A stretch of DNA of 64,000 nt from Strongylocentrotus droebachiensis (GCA_035222895.1 JAVYIG010007230.1:1-64000), one strand, 5' to 3'. Positions 43,131-55,239 are shown, numbered from the stretch's first letter. Notes: generated by a model from the sequence alone, not told the origin. Numbers and translations: made by a program.

Positions 43131-44103
43131 TGTAATAAATTATTGATTATTTTTTAAGTTGATATATGTTTTGTAATTGTCATGTAAAAGAAAATATTGC
43201 AAAAGAGAAAAATGTCTTAATAATAAGCATTTTGTTTTGTTAATTGTCTTGTAAATATTTTTATCAAGAAATCAGATAAAGGACAATTTCAAATGTCTGT
43301 TTTCAAAAACTAACAAAAAGTTTTGGGAAAAAAAACTAAATTTGTTCCCCTGCTTTTCATAGGCTACAATTTAGATAAAGCATGTACAGAAGATAAAACC
43401 TTAACGGATTAGATGGATGGATTAAATGGATGGATTAGATGGATGGATTAGATAGATAGATGCATAGATAGATCTTGTTATAGGTAGGTTCATGTACCAT
43501 AGATGTACCTTTTTTCATCTTCAAGTTTAATGTACAATCCAACCTAGAGAACAGGTTGCTTTTTGAGGAAGCAGTAAACAGAGGAATCAGACTCTTGTAT
43601 ATAAATCTTTACCATATACAGTTAACAACTAATTTATTCAGTTTTGTAATTTTGTGTATATAAAATTATTTGTCAGGATTTCCGTTTCTTTAGAATGTGA
43701 CATATTAAAGCAAACATCTAAAATTATTCTACAAAGGCCCTAATTCAAACAGCTTTCAAAAAACACAAAAAGCATCATATTTACAAGGGGTATGAACAAT
43801 TCAGTTGTTTTTTATTAAGATGTATGTGAAATTTTTGTAAAAGTCAAAGGAAATTGATGGAAATTAGTGATTGATGGACAATTGATGATATATATCTGAT
43901 GGATAATAATAATAATAATAATATTTGGTTCTTTTATAGCGCACATCACATTATATAACGTCTCTTTGCGCTTCCAAAGAGCTTTGGAAATTATTACCCT
44001 AGCTTTAGCTCCGGCAGCCATAATCAGCGCACAGTGCATTGCAAGAAATAATTCTTGAAAATGGATTAATTATGGATTAAAAATGCATTTATTTTTCTTG
44101 CAG

Positions 44104-44187
44104 GGTTGTGAGGATTACATCTTGATGGAGCTACAGGATTGGTTGACCTTGATTGGTGTCGTCTGCATTGTCTTCGTCATCATACAG
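44104..44187 (+). CDS. duplicated tetraspanin exon 5 copy
   Basis: Base-for-base identical to 39528-39611, with the same acceptor (CTTGCAG) and donor (CAG|GTAAAT). No copies of exons 1-4 lie between it and the first gene end. It is either an alternative 3' end of the same gene or an orphan exon. Confidence 0.8.
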
Positions 44188-44205
44188 GTAAATGGTTTCT
44201 TTAAC

Positions 44206-44396
44206 GCAGGACTGCACTACTCGTGGCTACTTACGCCCTCTATAGAGCAAACAATGCCTAAGTGATGTGCCTACTCATTGGTCCCCCATGATGCCCTTTT
44301 TCATATGTTAATTGAGAGCTGATTTGATGAGATAACCACCTGTCAGCTGGGAGGTCTAATCCCTCCTGTCCGAACTAGTGCAGACAGGATTTAAAG
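44206..44396. mobile_element. MITE family D copy (within duplication)
   Basis: The counterpart of 39630-39825, carried by the tandem segmental duplication rather than a separate insertion. Confidence 0.8.
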
Positions 44397-44595
44397 ACAC
44401 GTAGTATATAGATACACACAAAAATAGAGAGGGGGGGGGGCATTCTGTGGGGATCCACATAGCTATAAAACGATAAAACAAAACAAAGATAATGATAGTC
44501 ATCACAATAACAATGACATTTAATTAATAATCATTGATTTATAGCAACCATTTATCATATTGTTTCGCTCTTTTTATCACTCTCTTTCTCTCTAG

Positions 44596-44700
44596 ATTCT
44601 ACTGGTCTGGTTCATTTTGATCCTGTTCTTCAAGCTCCACAGGGGAGGCAAATACTGCTGTGGATGCAGGGTGTACTCTTCCATCAAAGAATACGATTAG
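44596..44700 (+). CDS. duplicated tetraspanin exon 6 copy
   Basis: Identical to 40024-40128, including the stop codon and acceptor (CTCTCTAG). If spliced from exon 4 through 44104-44187, it would give the same protein with a different 3' UTR. Confidence 0.8.
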   Translation: MLLVWFILILFFKLHRGGKYCCGCRVYSSIKEYD

Positions 44701-44762
44701 ACCTCCTCTTAGAACTGCTATGGCCCATATTTTTGAGAGCCCCCCTAGTTAAACTTTGCTTT

Positions 44763-44957
44763 AAGCCCCACTGCACCACTAATAGCTACTTGCGCCCTCT
44801 ATACAGCCAACCATGCCTAAGTGGTATCCATTGATCCCCCATGATCCCCTTTTTCTTATGTCAATTGAGAGCTGATTTGATGAGATAACCACCTGCCAGT
44901 GACCATGCAAGGAGGTCTAATCCCCTCTGACCAAACTAGTGCAGAGGGGCTTTAAAG
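44763..44957. mobile_element. MITE family D copy (within duplication)
   Basis: The counterpart of 40190-40387. Here both ends keep TTAA next to AGCCCC / GGGGCT. Confidence 0.82.
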
Positions 44958-47264
44958 GCAATCCAACCCTTGTAATAAGTTCATTTGTATGAAAGTAGAA
45001 AAAATGGGAGTAATAGAATGGTGAAAGTTTGAAATAAAAAATTGGACTATTAATAAGAGATTTATGAATGTTTGAAATATGAAATCACTAAAGCTATGCA
45101 AATCTCAAATTGGCAATAAGGTCAGTAGGTTGTGACACAGTGATGGACAACTCTCCCGTTTGTCGTGTAAAAATAATTTCATTAATTCCCGTTTTTCTCC
45201 TAAGTGCCTTCTATCTTGGGGCATTACTCAAAATGTATTATTATGGTTGGCATATTATTATTATAGGTCCTCTAAAGATAAAAGAGAAATTCTGAGTCTA
45301 CGATTTTCATGTAGACATTTTGTCTAAAAGTCTTCCTTTGTAGACTAATATTTGTATCGTTTGGCCTATATTCAAGGCATATAATGAACGACTTCCATGG
45401 AATTGGTTATTCCATGTACATGTAATTCAATTTAACTTTATTGTCTAGTATTAACTATTGCTGTTAATGGAGGTCTATTATTACATCATAGATATCAGTA
45501 ATTCCTTATTTTGGCAGTGACATTTCTTACCACTGTTAACCACATCATGAACCAAACAAAGTGGGTGAACATTTTTTGCAGTAGGGCTCATTAAAAAAAT
45601 ATAGGATTTCTGTATTCACCTCATCATATTCCAAATCACAACTGTCTTTCCAAAGTATGTCTTCTCCATTGAAACAGGCTGTATATATTTCTTCTTTTTA
45701 TATTCATCAGGATATTGAAGCTAAGTACTAATAATGTATATATTTGATGATATTTGTATTAAATCTGCAGTACCGATTTAGAAAGAGTATTAGAACAAAA
45801 TATTTATATGTATTTTCATAGCTGAAGACTGATGATAATGACAGTACTGGACTATTTTTGTATTGCCATTAATGATTTAAAGGGGATCTATCACTGAATT
45901 TATATATCTGTACATCTTTAGAAGAAGATGTCAAATTCATCCCATGTAAATCTTACTCCTTCGATTGGGCAGCAATTAAAGTGCGTAAAATGAGAGGGGA
46001 AATGGATTTTTAGGTCTGCACTGAACTTTCTAGGAGTTGAATGTTTCAATATTTATGCAAATGTGTTGACTACCATACTCACAAGTGGTTTTAACCTTTG
46101 TTCAGAGTGTCTTAAAACTTATTTCTTTACAGAAGTAATATATATGAAGCTGATAATTTTGGATGTTGGAGCCCTGTAACATACATCAGTTTTTTTTCTC
46201 AAAATACATAATATCTTCCTTCAGGCCATTATGTCTCTAAAAATAAATAGTAACTTTCAATCATTTTATGTTGCAGGATAAAATTCTCTGTAAGATACAC
46301 TCAACTACTGTAATAATGAAGATACAAAGGTTATGCTATTGATTGTCAATTTTTATGGTAGAGGGCCCAGAGTTGAGGTCTAAACATTTTAACCATTTTC
46401 ATTATAGATCATAGGCAGTGCTATTTTTTGTATTATTATTATATTTATTCTTCCATAAGTTAATATTATGTATAAACTAACTTGCCACCGTCGTTTCATT
46501 TGTAAGCCTTTTTTACTCGCTTTTTACATATTTGTTAGGTGGGTAATTTTATTTGGTGTTCATTTTAAATGTCAAGAATAGTTTTTAAACTTCAAGATTC
46601 ACTCATCTTTGTGGTGATTTAGTGAAACTGAAGAACTTGTTTTTAGGACTTTAGAAAAATAACATGAAAAGAATGATTGTAAAATGAGTAATGAACTAAA
46701 GATATTGAAGTGAAATGCATTATCAATTTCAGATAGTTATGCTTAAATTTTGCTACTATTTTGTTTTATTTGGGATTTTTCCCCCAAGTATTTTCAGTTT
46801 ATTACTGATTCTTGGTGCAAGTAAGCATTATAAATACTGAAAACAGACATTAGTCTTCCAGAATATTGTGGTTAGAAAGTATTATGACGGTATTCATTCA
46901 GCAAAGACACATAATAATTAGCACTGTAATTGCACTATATTATACAAGCACAAAGCCATGCTAAATAGCATACTATTTTTCTTGAAGGAGTTTTTTTTAT
47001 GTTGTTCATTAAAGCTCTGCTAAATTCTGGTATTTAGGAAATATAAGTAGTGCAACTGCCTTATAAAAGCTGATGTAATTCACTTTCCTTTGTATTTATG
47101 GTTTCTATTTTGAGAGAAAATACAGATTTTCTTCAAAGAAAGACCAGAATTATGATGGGTTGGAGAATCGGCATGGTTAAGTATGCATCATTTTCAATAA
47201 AGGCTTTTATAGAAATTGTGAATATTGTTGTAAATGAGTTCTTTATTAATTAAGCTCTTCCTGT

Positions 47265-47960
47265 AGAAGATTGATTGATTTCTTGAATGAAATATTGAAT
47301 TTTTGACTGATTGATTGAATCATTATTGATATATAGATTACTTGACTGGTTGAGTGGTTGACTGAGTCGTTGGTTGATTGATTGATTGATTATTAAGTGA
47401 AATTAATTTGTTGAATGATCAATCTGATTGGTTGGTTGATTAATTGTTTTATTAATTGCTCTTAGATTTATTGATTTATTCATTGATCTGATTCATTGGT
47501 AAATAATTGTTTGGTTGAGTAACTTGTTGATTGATTGACTGACTGATCGTGTTATTATTCATAATTATGATTAATCATTAACAAAAAGATTTTAAAAATT
47601 CTCTTTAATTGAACGATTGATTTATTGACTGTGGTTCGTCCATTAATTGCTTAACTGACTGATAAGGCGGTTGTTGGATCGATTGACTGGCTGATTGATT
47701 GATTTATTGATTGAAAGGACTGATTGCTCTATCAATTATTTATTTGTGATTGCTTGGTCGATTAATTGTTTTGATTGAATTTATGAAGAGATTGATTGGT
47801 TGACTGACCGATCGGTTTGCTGGTTAATTTTTTGGGTAATGACTGGTTTACTGAATGATTGATTGAATGATTAATTGAATGATTGATTGATTGATATTGA
47901 ATGAATGATTGATTGGTTGATTGATTAATCGTTGGGTGATGGTTTGACTGAATTGTGCGA
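47265..47960. repeat. TTGATTGA tetranucleotide tract, second copy
   Basis: About 700 bases of imperfect TGATTGAT and TTGACTGA repeats. Long minus-strand frames rich in Asn, Gln, Ser and Ile here are repeat artefacts. Confidence 0.9.
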
Positions 47961-49602
47961 TTGACTGACTGAATGTAACTTTGTAAGCCTTGTATAGGAG
48001 AGAATAATATAATCATATAAATCGAGGCTTTCGCTCATGAAAGAGCTATATAGGCTCAGATTTGATTTATAATTGGTTGGTAGATTGATTTAAGAAAGTA
48101 CATGTATGTAGCAAATGGATATAATGGCATCAGTTCTCCGTGCAGTTTTGTTTTTGTTCAATTGGATATACCTGTGCAAAATATGGTTAACTTCATCTTA
48201 GCTGCAGTATTTTGTCTAATTTGATCGGCCAGATTTGGAAGTGGGACTCTCTTCTAGCTCATCAATAACATGCATATATACTAGCACTGCTGCTATTATA
48301 ATGCTGACTTGATTGGCTGTCGATTATAGTAATAAATTATTGATTACTATTTTTATGGCAATGATGTTTCGAAATTGTCAAGTAAAAACAAACAATATAA
48401 CAAAAACAAATATGAACAACTGAATGAGAAAAAAGGTCTAAATAATCAGTATTTTTGTTTTGTAATAATTTTGTCTTGTAAATATTCTCATGAAAATTGT
48501 TCAAGAGTTGTATTTGATAGCTGCTTTTCATTGGCTACAATTAAGTTAAAGCATGTATAGTGGAAGATAAGACCGGAACGGATAGGACCAAAGAAAAATC
48601 GAAGAAAATATTAATTTACCTTTATATTACGTTTCCCCATAAGTTTTTTTTTCAAAGAAATTCGATCCTATACATTTTTATTAAAGAGTGCCATCTCTTG
48701 TTAGGTTTCGAACAGCGGTCGTGGATCATTTGGATCGTCAAGTCGGAAGTGATGTTGCTAGCCGCTACGACGAACATTTGATATTTGTTGTGGATTGTAG
48801 CCTTCTTTAGGTCTTTTGTTTTGTCCATTAACAGTTCGAAAGGATTGTGAGTATTATAAGTTTTGTTTTTTAGTGAACTTATATGAAAATGCTGCTTTTG
48901 ATCTTGTAGTTTCAAGTCTATTTACTGAGTAAGTGGAGTGTCGGCGCCCGGTCCATCGGCAACAGTGCAGTGCCAGTGCAGTGTGATATGAGCGATTCCG
49001 CCCGAGCTGGAGGCGGGGTCATTTTTGTTGATGTTGTGTCGAGCGTGGGTGAAAAACTGGTTTCTTTGTTTTCGTCTCTTAATATTTATTACTTATGGCC
49101 CTGCTGTTTCTAATAGAATTATTAGATCGTGTCATGCAAATACCTCCTCTTTCATTGTCTTAAAAAATATTGTGTAAATGAGAATGAGGATCGTCCGCAT
49201 TTAAACGAGGGTAGGGTCTAGATCTAGTCTAGACCCTATTCGCATAAACCCGGACAAATCGCATCCTAAAAAATAAGGATCTTTCACATTTTTGCGAACG
49301 TGTTTTTTCTTCAGCGCTCTGTGAGTGTAGGGTTTCGGATCCGCGGGCTGGCAATGCGAAAAATGGATTCCAGTTCACCGTCTACTTATTATGGGTTGTC
49401 TGTCTTCCCAAGGATTTATCTCTCATAATCATTATCATAACGAAAGTCTCTGTAGGCCTAGATCTACAAAGTAAGTGAGAAATGAATCAAGGAGCAGCAT
49501 CACGGAATCAGTTTTTGCATCGCCAACGCACGTAGAGTCTATCTGAAATAAGAATCGCCCACAAACATTTGTACAATCTTTATTTTTAGGACATGCCTGT
49601 CC

Positions 49603-50035
49603 AGAGCTGCCAACCAATCCGTTTTTGCCGGAATTACTCTGTTTTTACCTCCAAATTACAGTAGTACGTTTTTTCTTCATAAAATACGTTTTTTGATTTT
49701 TTTTTATTTTTTTTAATTTAAAAAAAACAAAACAAAAAAACAAACAGTCTATTACACATCAAATAACTGCCCTAAAATGGTGATTTGATCACAAATTCAA
49801 TAGAAAACTAATTTTAAAACATACTTGAAGAGAAAAATATTCTCAAAAAGAATGAATGCCGATAATACCAAAATAACCAAAACAAAAAAAACCTGCTTGT
49901 ATGGAAAAAACAGCTTGAGGAATGAACATTTCTGCATTGGAAGTGTGTCGCGCGTGGTTGAAAGTTTCGTTTTCATGAATTCCTTTTTTTTGCCATCATG
50001 ATTCCTTTTTTTGGTCGCACAGGGTTGGCAGCTCT
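49603..50035. mobile_element. hAT-type MITE copy 2, perfect 8-bp target duplication
   Basis: Inverted orientation relative to copy 1, with the same ends and a perfect 8-bp duplication GCCTGTCC (49595-49602, 50036-50043). It is inserted into an older interspersed repeat (about 49160-50110) related to 26570-26730. The 433-base interior is T-rich in this orientation and non-coding. Confidence 0.92.
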
Positions 50036-50385
50036 GCCTGTCCATGTTTACAAAGACGATCCTCATTTATGCAGACAATCCTTATTCTCGGACCAGCGCC
50101 CCTACTGCTAAAAGTTAAAAGTATTTTAAGTTATCGTGTTTTCACTTTAAGTTTTACAACAATATAAGGGCAAGCCTGCAAGGAACCGGCCCCACAGGAT
50201 GGGAAACAGACTCTAAACAATTTGTCTTCTTCTTAAGTCAGTGACTGAGTCATTACATAAAGTTCGATATTGATTAGATTGTCCAAATCCAGTGTTGGAT
50301 GCATTGCATCGTACAGGGGGTCAGCGCTTTTAGATCTTCTGGGGCTTGCAAGTGTCAGGTAGATGATGATCTGAGGAGTGTTTCT

Positions 50386-50648
50386 CAAAGACTAAGATTG
50401 ACTTTAAGTTGGACTTAACTATGGCAGGCCGTTCATGCCACTATTTGCTCTAACCATTTTGATCTTTAGATTTTAAAAATTCCTTCAATAATGAATTATC
50501 CAAAAAAATGAATTCTGTATATTTGTGACCACGATTTGTATGTCCCTTGAGAAACCAATGTCAGGAATGGTTAGAGGAACTAGTGGCATGAAAGGCCTGC
50601 CATAGTTAGGTTCAACTTAAAGTCAATCTTAGTCTTTGGGAAACATCT
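50386..50648. mobile_element. foldback element with long inverted repeats
   Basis: The left arm (AAGACTAAGATTGACTTTAA, TTGGACTTAACTATGGCAGG, GCATGCCACTA-like) and the right arm (AGTGGCATGAAAGGCCTGCC, ATAGTTAGGTTCAACTTAAA, GTCAATCTTAGTCTT) are inverted copies about 80 bases long. A short AT-rich loop separates them. Non-coding; the family is unknown. Confidence 0.8.
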
Positions 50649-50702
50649 CCCAGGTCTACACGATGATGATAATATTTTATGATAATTTGCTTTTCTCTAC
50701 AG

Positions 50703-50885
50703 TGACTCCAACACATTGGATAGACTTCAGCAGTTGACCATCATAGAATGATGACGTTGTCCATAGACATGGTACTATCTGATGCCAGGAGACTGGTTGA
50801 AAGGTTAAAGGAACACGACAGCGCAGCTGACCATCTCATTCAAGAAACAACGACGTTAAACAAGAAAATTGAAGTCATGAAAGAG
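50703..50885 (+). CDS. FGFR1OP2: FGFR1OP2-like coding exon 1
   Basis: Acceptor CTCTACAG at 50702 shows that an upstream non-coding exon exists. After 45 untranslated bases, ATG 50748 opens 46 codons to the donor GAG|GTAATC. Confidence 0.9.
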
Positions 50886-53419
50886 GTAATCATCTCTGCT
50901 AATTGTTCTTATTGTAGAGGAAGGATTTAAGAGTTTTGAATTGTACAGCTATTAAGCTCTTGCCATGATTGCTTTGCAGTCAGTATTTTATGTAAGGCCT
51001 AACAAAAAAAGATGTTGTATTGCCCTTTAGGTGCCAAAATATGTGTCGGTCGGTCAGAAATCCTTTTTTTTAACTTCTTTTTGTTCTGCTCTTTGGGTTG
51101 ATATTTCTCAGTTTTGAATGCTTTAAAGCCCCACCGCTCTAGTTTGGCCAGGAGGGATCAGAGCTGGAGCCTGCATGGTTACTGACAGGTGGTTATCTCA
51201 TCAAATAAGCTCCAATTAACAGAATGAAAAAAAAGGATCATGGGGGACCAATGGTCACCGATTAGGCAATCTTTGCTGTATAGAGGGTGCAAGTAGCTAT
51301 AAGTAGTGCAGTGGGGCTGTAAGAGTTTTTAATTGTACATTTCTAATTTAGAGGAATATGATTTTGGTCATCAATCAATTAAATTAATGTAAATCAATTA
51401 ATGTTAATCCATGATTCTAAATGTGAAAAGTTAAAAGCAATTACACACACACACTATAATTTTTGTATTTTCAGTACCAAGAGGAGATCGAGGAGATGAA
51501 CAACATCGCCCGCCACCGGCCCCGCTCCGCCCTCATCCTCGGGATACAGCAGGAGAATCGACAGATAAGGGAGCTACAGAAAGAGAACCAGGAGCTGCGG
51601 GTGGCCTTGGAGGAGCACCAGTCGGCCCTGGATCTGATCATGAGCAGCTACCGGGACCAGGTCTCAAGGCTGGTGAACGCTAACCAAGCGGAGAGGGACA
51701 ACATGCTCGCTAATCAGAAGACGCTTGACTTTGAGCAGGTGATGTGTGGTTCCAAAGCCAATGTAAGGCCTTAAAAAAAAGATTTTGTATTGCCCTTTGC
51801 GACAGACCCGAAAGTCTTGAAATCTACGGTCAGATTTCTATAAAAAAATTACGTCTTTTAGAGAAAAGAAATATTAAAGCACTCAAAACTAAGAAATATC
51901 AGCCCAAATAGGGAGAAAAAAAAGTTTTAAAAGTATTTTTTTTTTAAAGAGATTTCTGACCGACCGACCAATTTTTGGGCACCTAAAGAGCAATACAACA
52001 TCTTTTTGTTTTAGGCCTAATAGACTGGTTTATGCTATCATATTTAAATTTTATGCTATCTGTTTGAAGAAAGGTTAAAAACATGCCCGAGGCTTGCTAG
52101 ACATAGCAACAGGGAATGTATGCTGACTGGGTTCCAAGTATTGTAGTTCATTCAGGCTGGAATGCTCCCCAGGGAGTGGAGATTGTGCACACAATGTGTG
52201 CGGGCAAGTATTGAATCCAATGACAGGGGTAATAGTATATCTGTAAAGCGCTTACAGACATCATAGATGTATTAAGCGCTATATAAAAGCAGAATTATTA
52301 TTATTATTCTTCAAGAACAGGTTAATGTATCTCATCCCCAGGAAAGAAACATCCATAAATCTGAATATGTTAGTAAGTGTACCATTCTATTGACAGAAAG
52401 TGTTTACTTACATGATGATAACTTTGAATTGCTTTTCTGGTGTGGGGCACAAGGGTGCATTGTTCTTGCTTTGAATACAATTTACTTGTAGTGGTGACTC
52501 ATGAAATATGTTCATCAACTTGTTGGATATTTGATCCCTACACAACACCATTAAATATTTTTGTGATTGTATTAGGCAAGTTCAGAGTACCTTATGATCC
52601 TTTATTTTACCCAATCATCAAATATACTATAAAACCATAACATTTTGTGATAAACATCTTTCAAGAATTATCTTTCGCTGTATGAAAAATTGGTAAAGCC
52701 AAACAACTTGCAATATTTACTTAAGTCTCTCGTGCAATCGCACTAATCAAAAATTATCAAACGATATATATCATTCTGATTCATAATCCACACTTTATAT
52801 TCCATCTGTAGTTTTGATGAGCCTTTCATTGAGTAATACACTTCAAAAGGGTTGATTTTCAGCAGCATACATGTAGATGCTAAAGGGAATGCTCCTCAGG
52901 CAGTGGAAAATGTGCATACATGTACATTGTGTTGCGGGTAAGGCTGAATCCGATGACCGGGGTAATACTATGTGCTGCGCCTAGCCCTAGAAACAAAGTA
53001 TTAGGCACATTATAAATGTGAGCTATTATTATCAACAATTAATTTCTTTCATTTTCTTTGATTATCAGGACCCAGCAGTTACTTCCATCGAGAAGATCAT
53101 TGAGATGGCCGCCGTCATGCAACGCGCCATCAACGTCGACGAGCAGAGCTCATACGACGTCGAGGAGACCCTGGCGCGACTACAGATGGAGAACCGTGGT
53201 CTTCGGGAACTCCTGCAGATCTCCAGGACGACGCAGGCCAGGCATTTACCCACCTACGGCAGCGAGGGAAGCGTGGATTTGGGCGAGAGGGAAAAGGGGA
53301 GAGACGATGACGCGGAGAAGGATAACGAGACGAGCGAGAGTGATAGTGATAAGGACACGTCTGTCATTCACGACACGACTATCATACAAAAGGATAAGAA
53401 CGGTGTACCGTTGAATTGA
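50748..53419 (+). CDS. FGFR1OP2: FGFR1OP2/SIKE-family coiled-coil protein (250 aa)
   Basis: Known of the family: FGFR1OP2 and SIKE1 are small coiled-coil proteins linked to the STRIPAK phosphatase/kinase complex and to the cytoskeleton. Seen: three coding exons, all phase 0. Residues 1-46 match the conserved start (DARRLVERLKEHD...LNKKIEVMK). Residues 47-134 hold the hallmark block YQEEIEEMNNIARHRPRS, then GIQQENRQIRELQKENQELR and EEHQSALDLIMS. Residues 135-250 contain EMAAVMQRAINVDEQ and LQMENRGLRELLQISR, then an acidic Ser/Asp/Glu tail. Human FGFR1OP2 is about 253 aa. Two adjacent ATGs exist (50748, 50751); the second aligns with the human start. This animal copy probably corresponds to the ancestor of both vertebrate paralogs. 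Confidence 0.94.
51125..51322. mobile_element. MITE family D copy, inverted
   Basis: Reverse-complement orientation: AAAGCCCCACCGCTCTAGTT at the left and GTGCAGTGGGGCTGTAAG at the right. It lies in the FGFR1OP2-like intron between coding exons 1 and 2. Confidence 0.83.
51475..51738 (+). CDS. FGFR1OP2: FGFR1OP2-like coding exon 2 (central coiled coil)
   Basis: 264 bases, acceptor TTTTCAG, donor CAG|GTGATG, with the GC-rich coding bias of an old conserved exon. It carries the most conserved family block (RHRPRSALILGIQQENRQIR). Confidence 0.96.
51770..52020. repeat. foldback element with inverted repeats
   Basis: The left part (TAAAAAAAAGATTTTGTATT, GCCCTTTGCG, GTCAGATTTCTATAAAAAA) and the right part (AAAGAGATTTCTGACCGACC, GGGCACCTAAAGAGCAATAC, AACATCTTTTTG) are inverted relatives. 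The 3' arm also matches 51003-51070 in the preceding intron. Confidence 0.65.
52150..52305. mobile_element. SINE-like repeat with ATT tail
   Basis: GGAATGCTCCCCAGGGAGTGG and GTGCACACAATGTGTGCGGG lead into TTAAGCGCTATATAAAAGC and an (ATT)n tail. Same family as 6300-6535. FGFR1OP2-like intron 2. Confidence 0.72.
52875..53030. mobile_element. SINE-like repeat with ATT tail
   Basis: GAATGCTCCTCAGGCAGTGG, ATGTGCATACATG, AACAAAGTATTAGGCACATT and a short ATT tail ending about 35 bases before the exon 3 acceptor. Same family as 6300-6535. Confidence 0.72.
53069..53419 (+). CDS. FGFR1OP2: FGFR1OP2-like coding exon 3 and stop
   Basis: 351 bases, acceptor TTATCAG, stop TGA at 53417-53419. The second coiled coil (IEKIIEMAAVMQRAINVDEQ, ARLQMENRGLRELLQI) is followed by an acidic disordered tail. 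The human region between the two coiled coils is shorter or absent here. Confidence 0.94.
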   Translation, partial: DPAVTSIEKIIEMAAVMQRAINVDEQSSYDVEETLARLQMENRGLRELLQISRTTQARHLPTYGSEGSVDLGEREKGRDDDAEKDNETSESDSDKDTSVIHDTTIIQKDKNGVPLN

Positions 53420-55239
53420 TTGTGTGAACTGTGATGACAGCAGAGACTGTCATTTTGACTCCACTTTATCCTCATGATGAACGCTACTAGAGGAAGAGCT
53501 ACATGTTTGAGCAAGGCAACATGAACTGATTGTTGGAAAGGATTACAGTAAATTGTTAAGCTACCCATTGCGTCCTGCATTTATATTTATATATTTATAA
53601 CATATCTAAACAGGCCAAATGCAAGAAAATCAATGCAGATCGTTTATTGTACAATGTTAAATTGTTAATTGTCCTCTTCAATAGTTAGTTATTTTGTCAA
53701 AACAAATAACATCACCAAATTGTATCTAAAAATTATGATTTAATTTAATTTTCATATATTCCAAAATATCTATACCGGTAGGTTATTTAACGTTAGATTT
53801 ATACTCAACATAAACGTGTTTGTAAGATCAATAGAGGGTTTATGAACCATATTAGAACAAACTTGTAAAGGGCTTTGAAATCAAGAGGAAAGTTATAGTG
53901 TAGTAAGCGAGCGAGATCTATTCTGTGCTTCAAGTTATCAGCTTGTAAAACCACAAGAACAGGAGGGATTCAGCGGTAAATTGTGTACCTACATGTAAGT
54001 TTGATCCAAAATGATTAAAGATAGGGTCGTACAGCATCCCTAGGGGCTGGTATTGGCGGATCAAAGCAATTTCATTAACTTATATATTAGGCTTTAGCCA
54101 TACCCGTGATTTTCTCTTTGGTTTGTTTGTTTTTGTTTCCAGTCCCCCACTGTTGGTATTAGCACCAAGGCTGTAAGGCCCTGACCACCTTGCGAGAACC
54201 CTATATGCACCCGTTGTGTTTTAAAGTTCCCTTTTTATCTATAATTTCTATCGGTGGTTTGTAGTAGTTGAAATTAGTGATCATGATTGCCAAATGCTGC
54301 TCTGGTAAAGAAATGTGTATGTTTTTATCAAATTAGACAAAAATGTTGTTACTACATGTAAGGTGATTCTGTACGATGTGTCCAGTACTGCAAAGTGTAG
54401 GTCTTTCTTTCCATTTACATGTATTTCATCAAAAAATGACAAGTATTCTGATGTGACCATTTATCGTATGGGACAATGATAAGTTTCCTGATGTGACCAT
54501 TTATCGCATTGGACACTTTGTAGTTTGTACGGAATCGCCCACCAGCATATATGCTATGCAGTCTTGGAGTAAGGAAGGTCAAAATACCAGAATTTCAACT
54601 TGTCCAAACATATACACAACGACACGGCAGGACAGCTGAGTGTATCAGTACAAGTACATGTAGCTACTTTATGCTTATTTATGTGTGTGTGAACGTTATG
54701 TTTTCGTCAGAGGTACATGTATAGGGATATATGATTATGGTTGAAATTGGGTATCATTTTAGGTTTAGGTAAAGTGTTTGGTCTCTAGTTTAATTAGGAA
54801 ATGGAATGTGGAGCGTTTGTTGCAGGAGCACAGCACAGCTCACGACCTGTCTATGACCAGATCTTGAAAGAAATTGCAATTATATGAACTGTTAAAATTT
54901 AATGGTAAGCTCTTTTTTTTCCATACTTCTAGACAAGAAAAAAAAATTACATGTAAATGATGTAATTGCCTGCAAATCATTATGATAAATAGTCCCATAT
55001 GTTTTGCAATTCTTTGAAAATCTGGCTATAGTCGTGTCATGAGGGAGGCTTGATCCAGTTGTAAAATATTTTATCGAAATATAATGTATAATTGTACAAA
55101 TGAGAGCAGTTGATAAATAGTACAACTTGTACATTAAAACTTTTTTTGAGAACAAGATAATCTCCATGTTGCATATTTGTTCATCAGGTGTTTTGTGAAA
55201 ATGGGCAGGCTATTTTGGAGCTCAGGAGCTGCTTGGTGG

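Larger units (their letters stand above)
38815..43400. repeat. segmental duplication, unit 1
   Basis: About 4.6 kb from the GATG repeat, through tetraspanin exons 5-6 and the 3' flank, to a TTGATTGA tract and a non-repetitive tail (TCATAGGCTACAATTTAG, AAAGCATGTA). It matches 43400 to about 48590. AATAAA signals lie at 41093 and 42619. Confidence 0.9.
43401..48590. repeat. segmental duplication, unit 2
   Basis: The offset to unit 1 is about 4575 bases through the exon region. Similarity is very high from 43470 to 47220 apart from a patch at about 45390-45720. It is lower in the TTGATTGA tract and the right-hand tail. The tract is longer here, so the unit is about 5.2 kb. Confidence 0.9.
48591..50747. 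other. FGFR1OP2: upstream region of the FGFR1OP2-like gene
   Basis: Contains a GC-richer patch (48940-49050, GTCGGCGCCCGGTCC, GAGGCGGGGTC) that may hold the first non-coding exon. A weak donor candidate is CTGA|GTAAGT at 48929. An interspersed repeat and the nested hAT MITE follow. A long inverted pair (TCAACTTAAAGTCAATCTTAG at about 50612, its complement at about 50390) brackets 50386-50645, so another foldback element may sit here. Confidence 0.4.

Noticed and set aside
39199..44039. Matching 74-87 codon minus-strand frames at two places
   Set aside because: Both lie in a SINE-like piece (GCGCACATCGCATTATATAA, TTTGCGCTTCCAAAGAGC) in the intron before exon 5. The pair exists because of the segmental duplication.
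44104..44700. A second, separate tetraspanin gene
   Set aside because: Only exons 5 and 6 are present and no copies of exons 1-4 precede them. A duplicated 3' cassette is the better reading.
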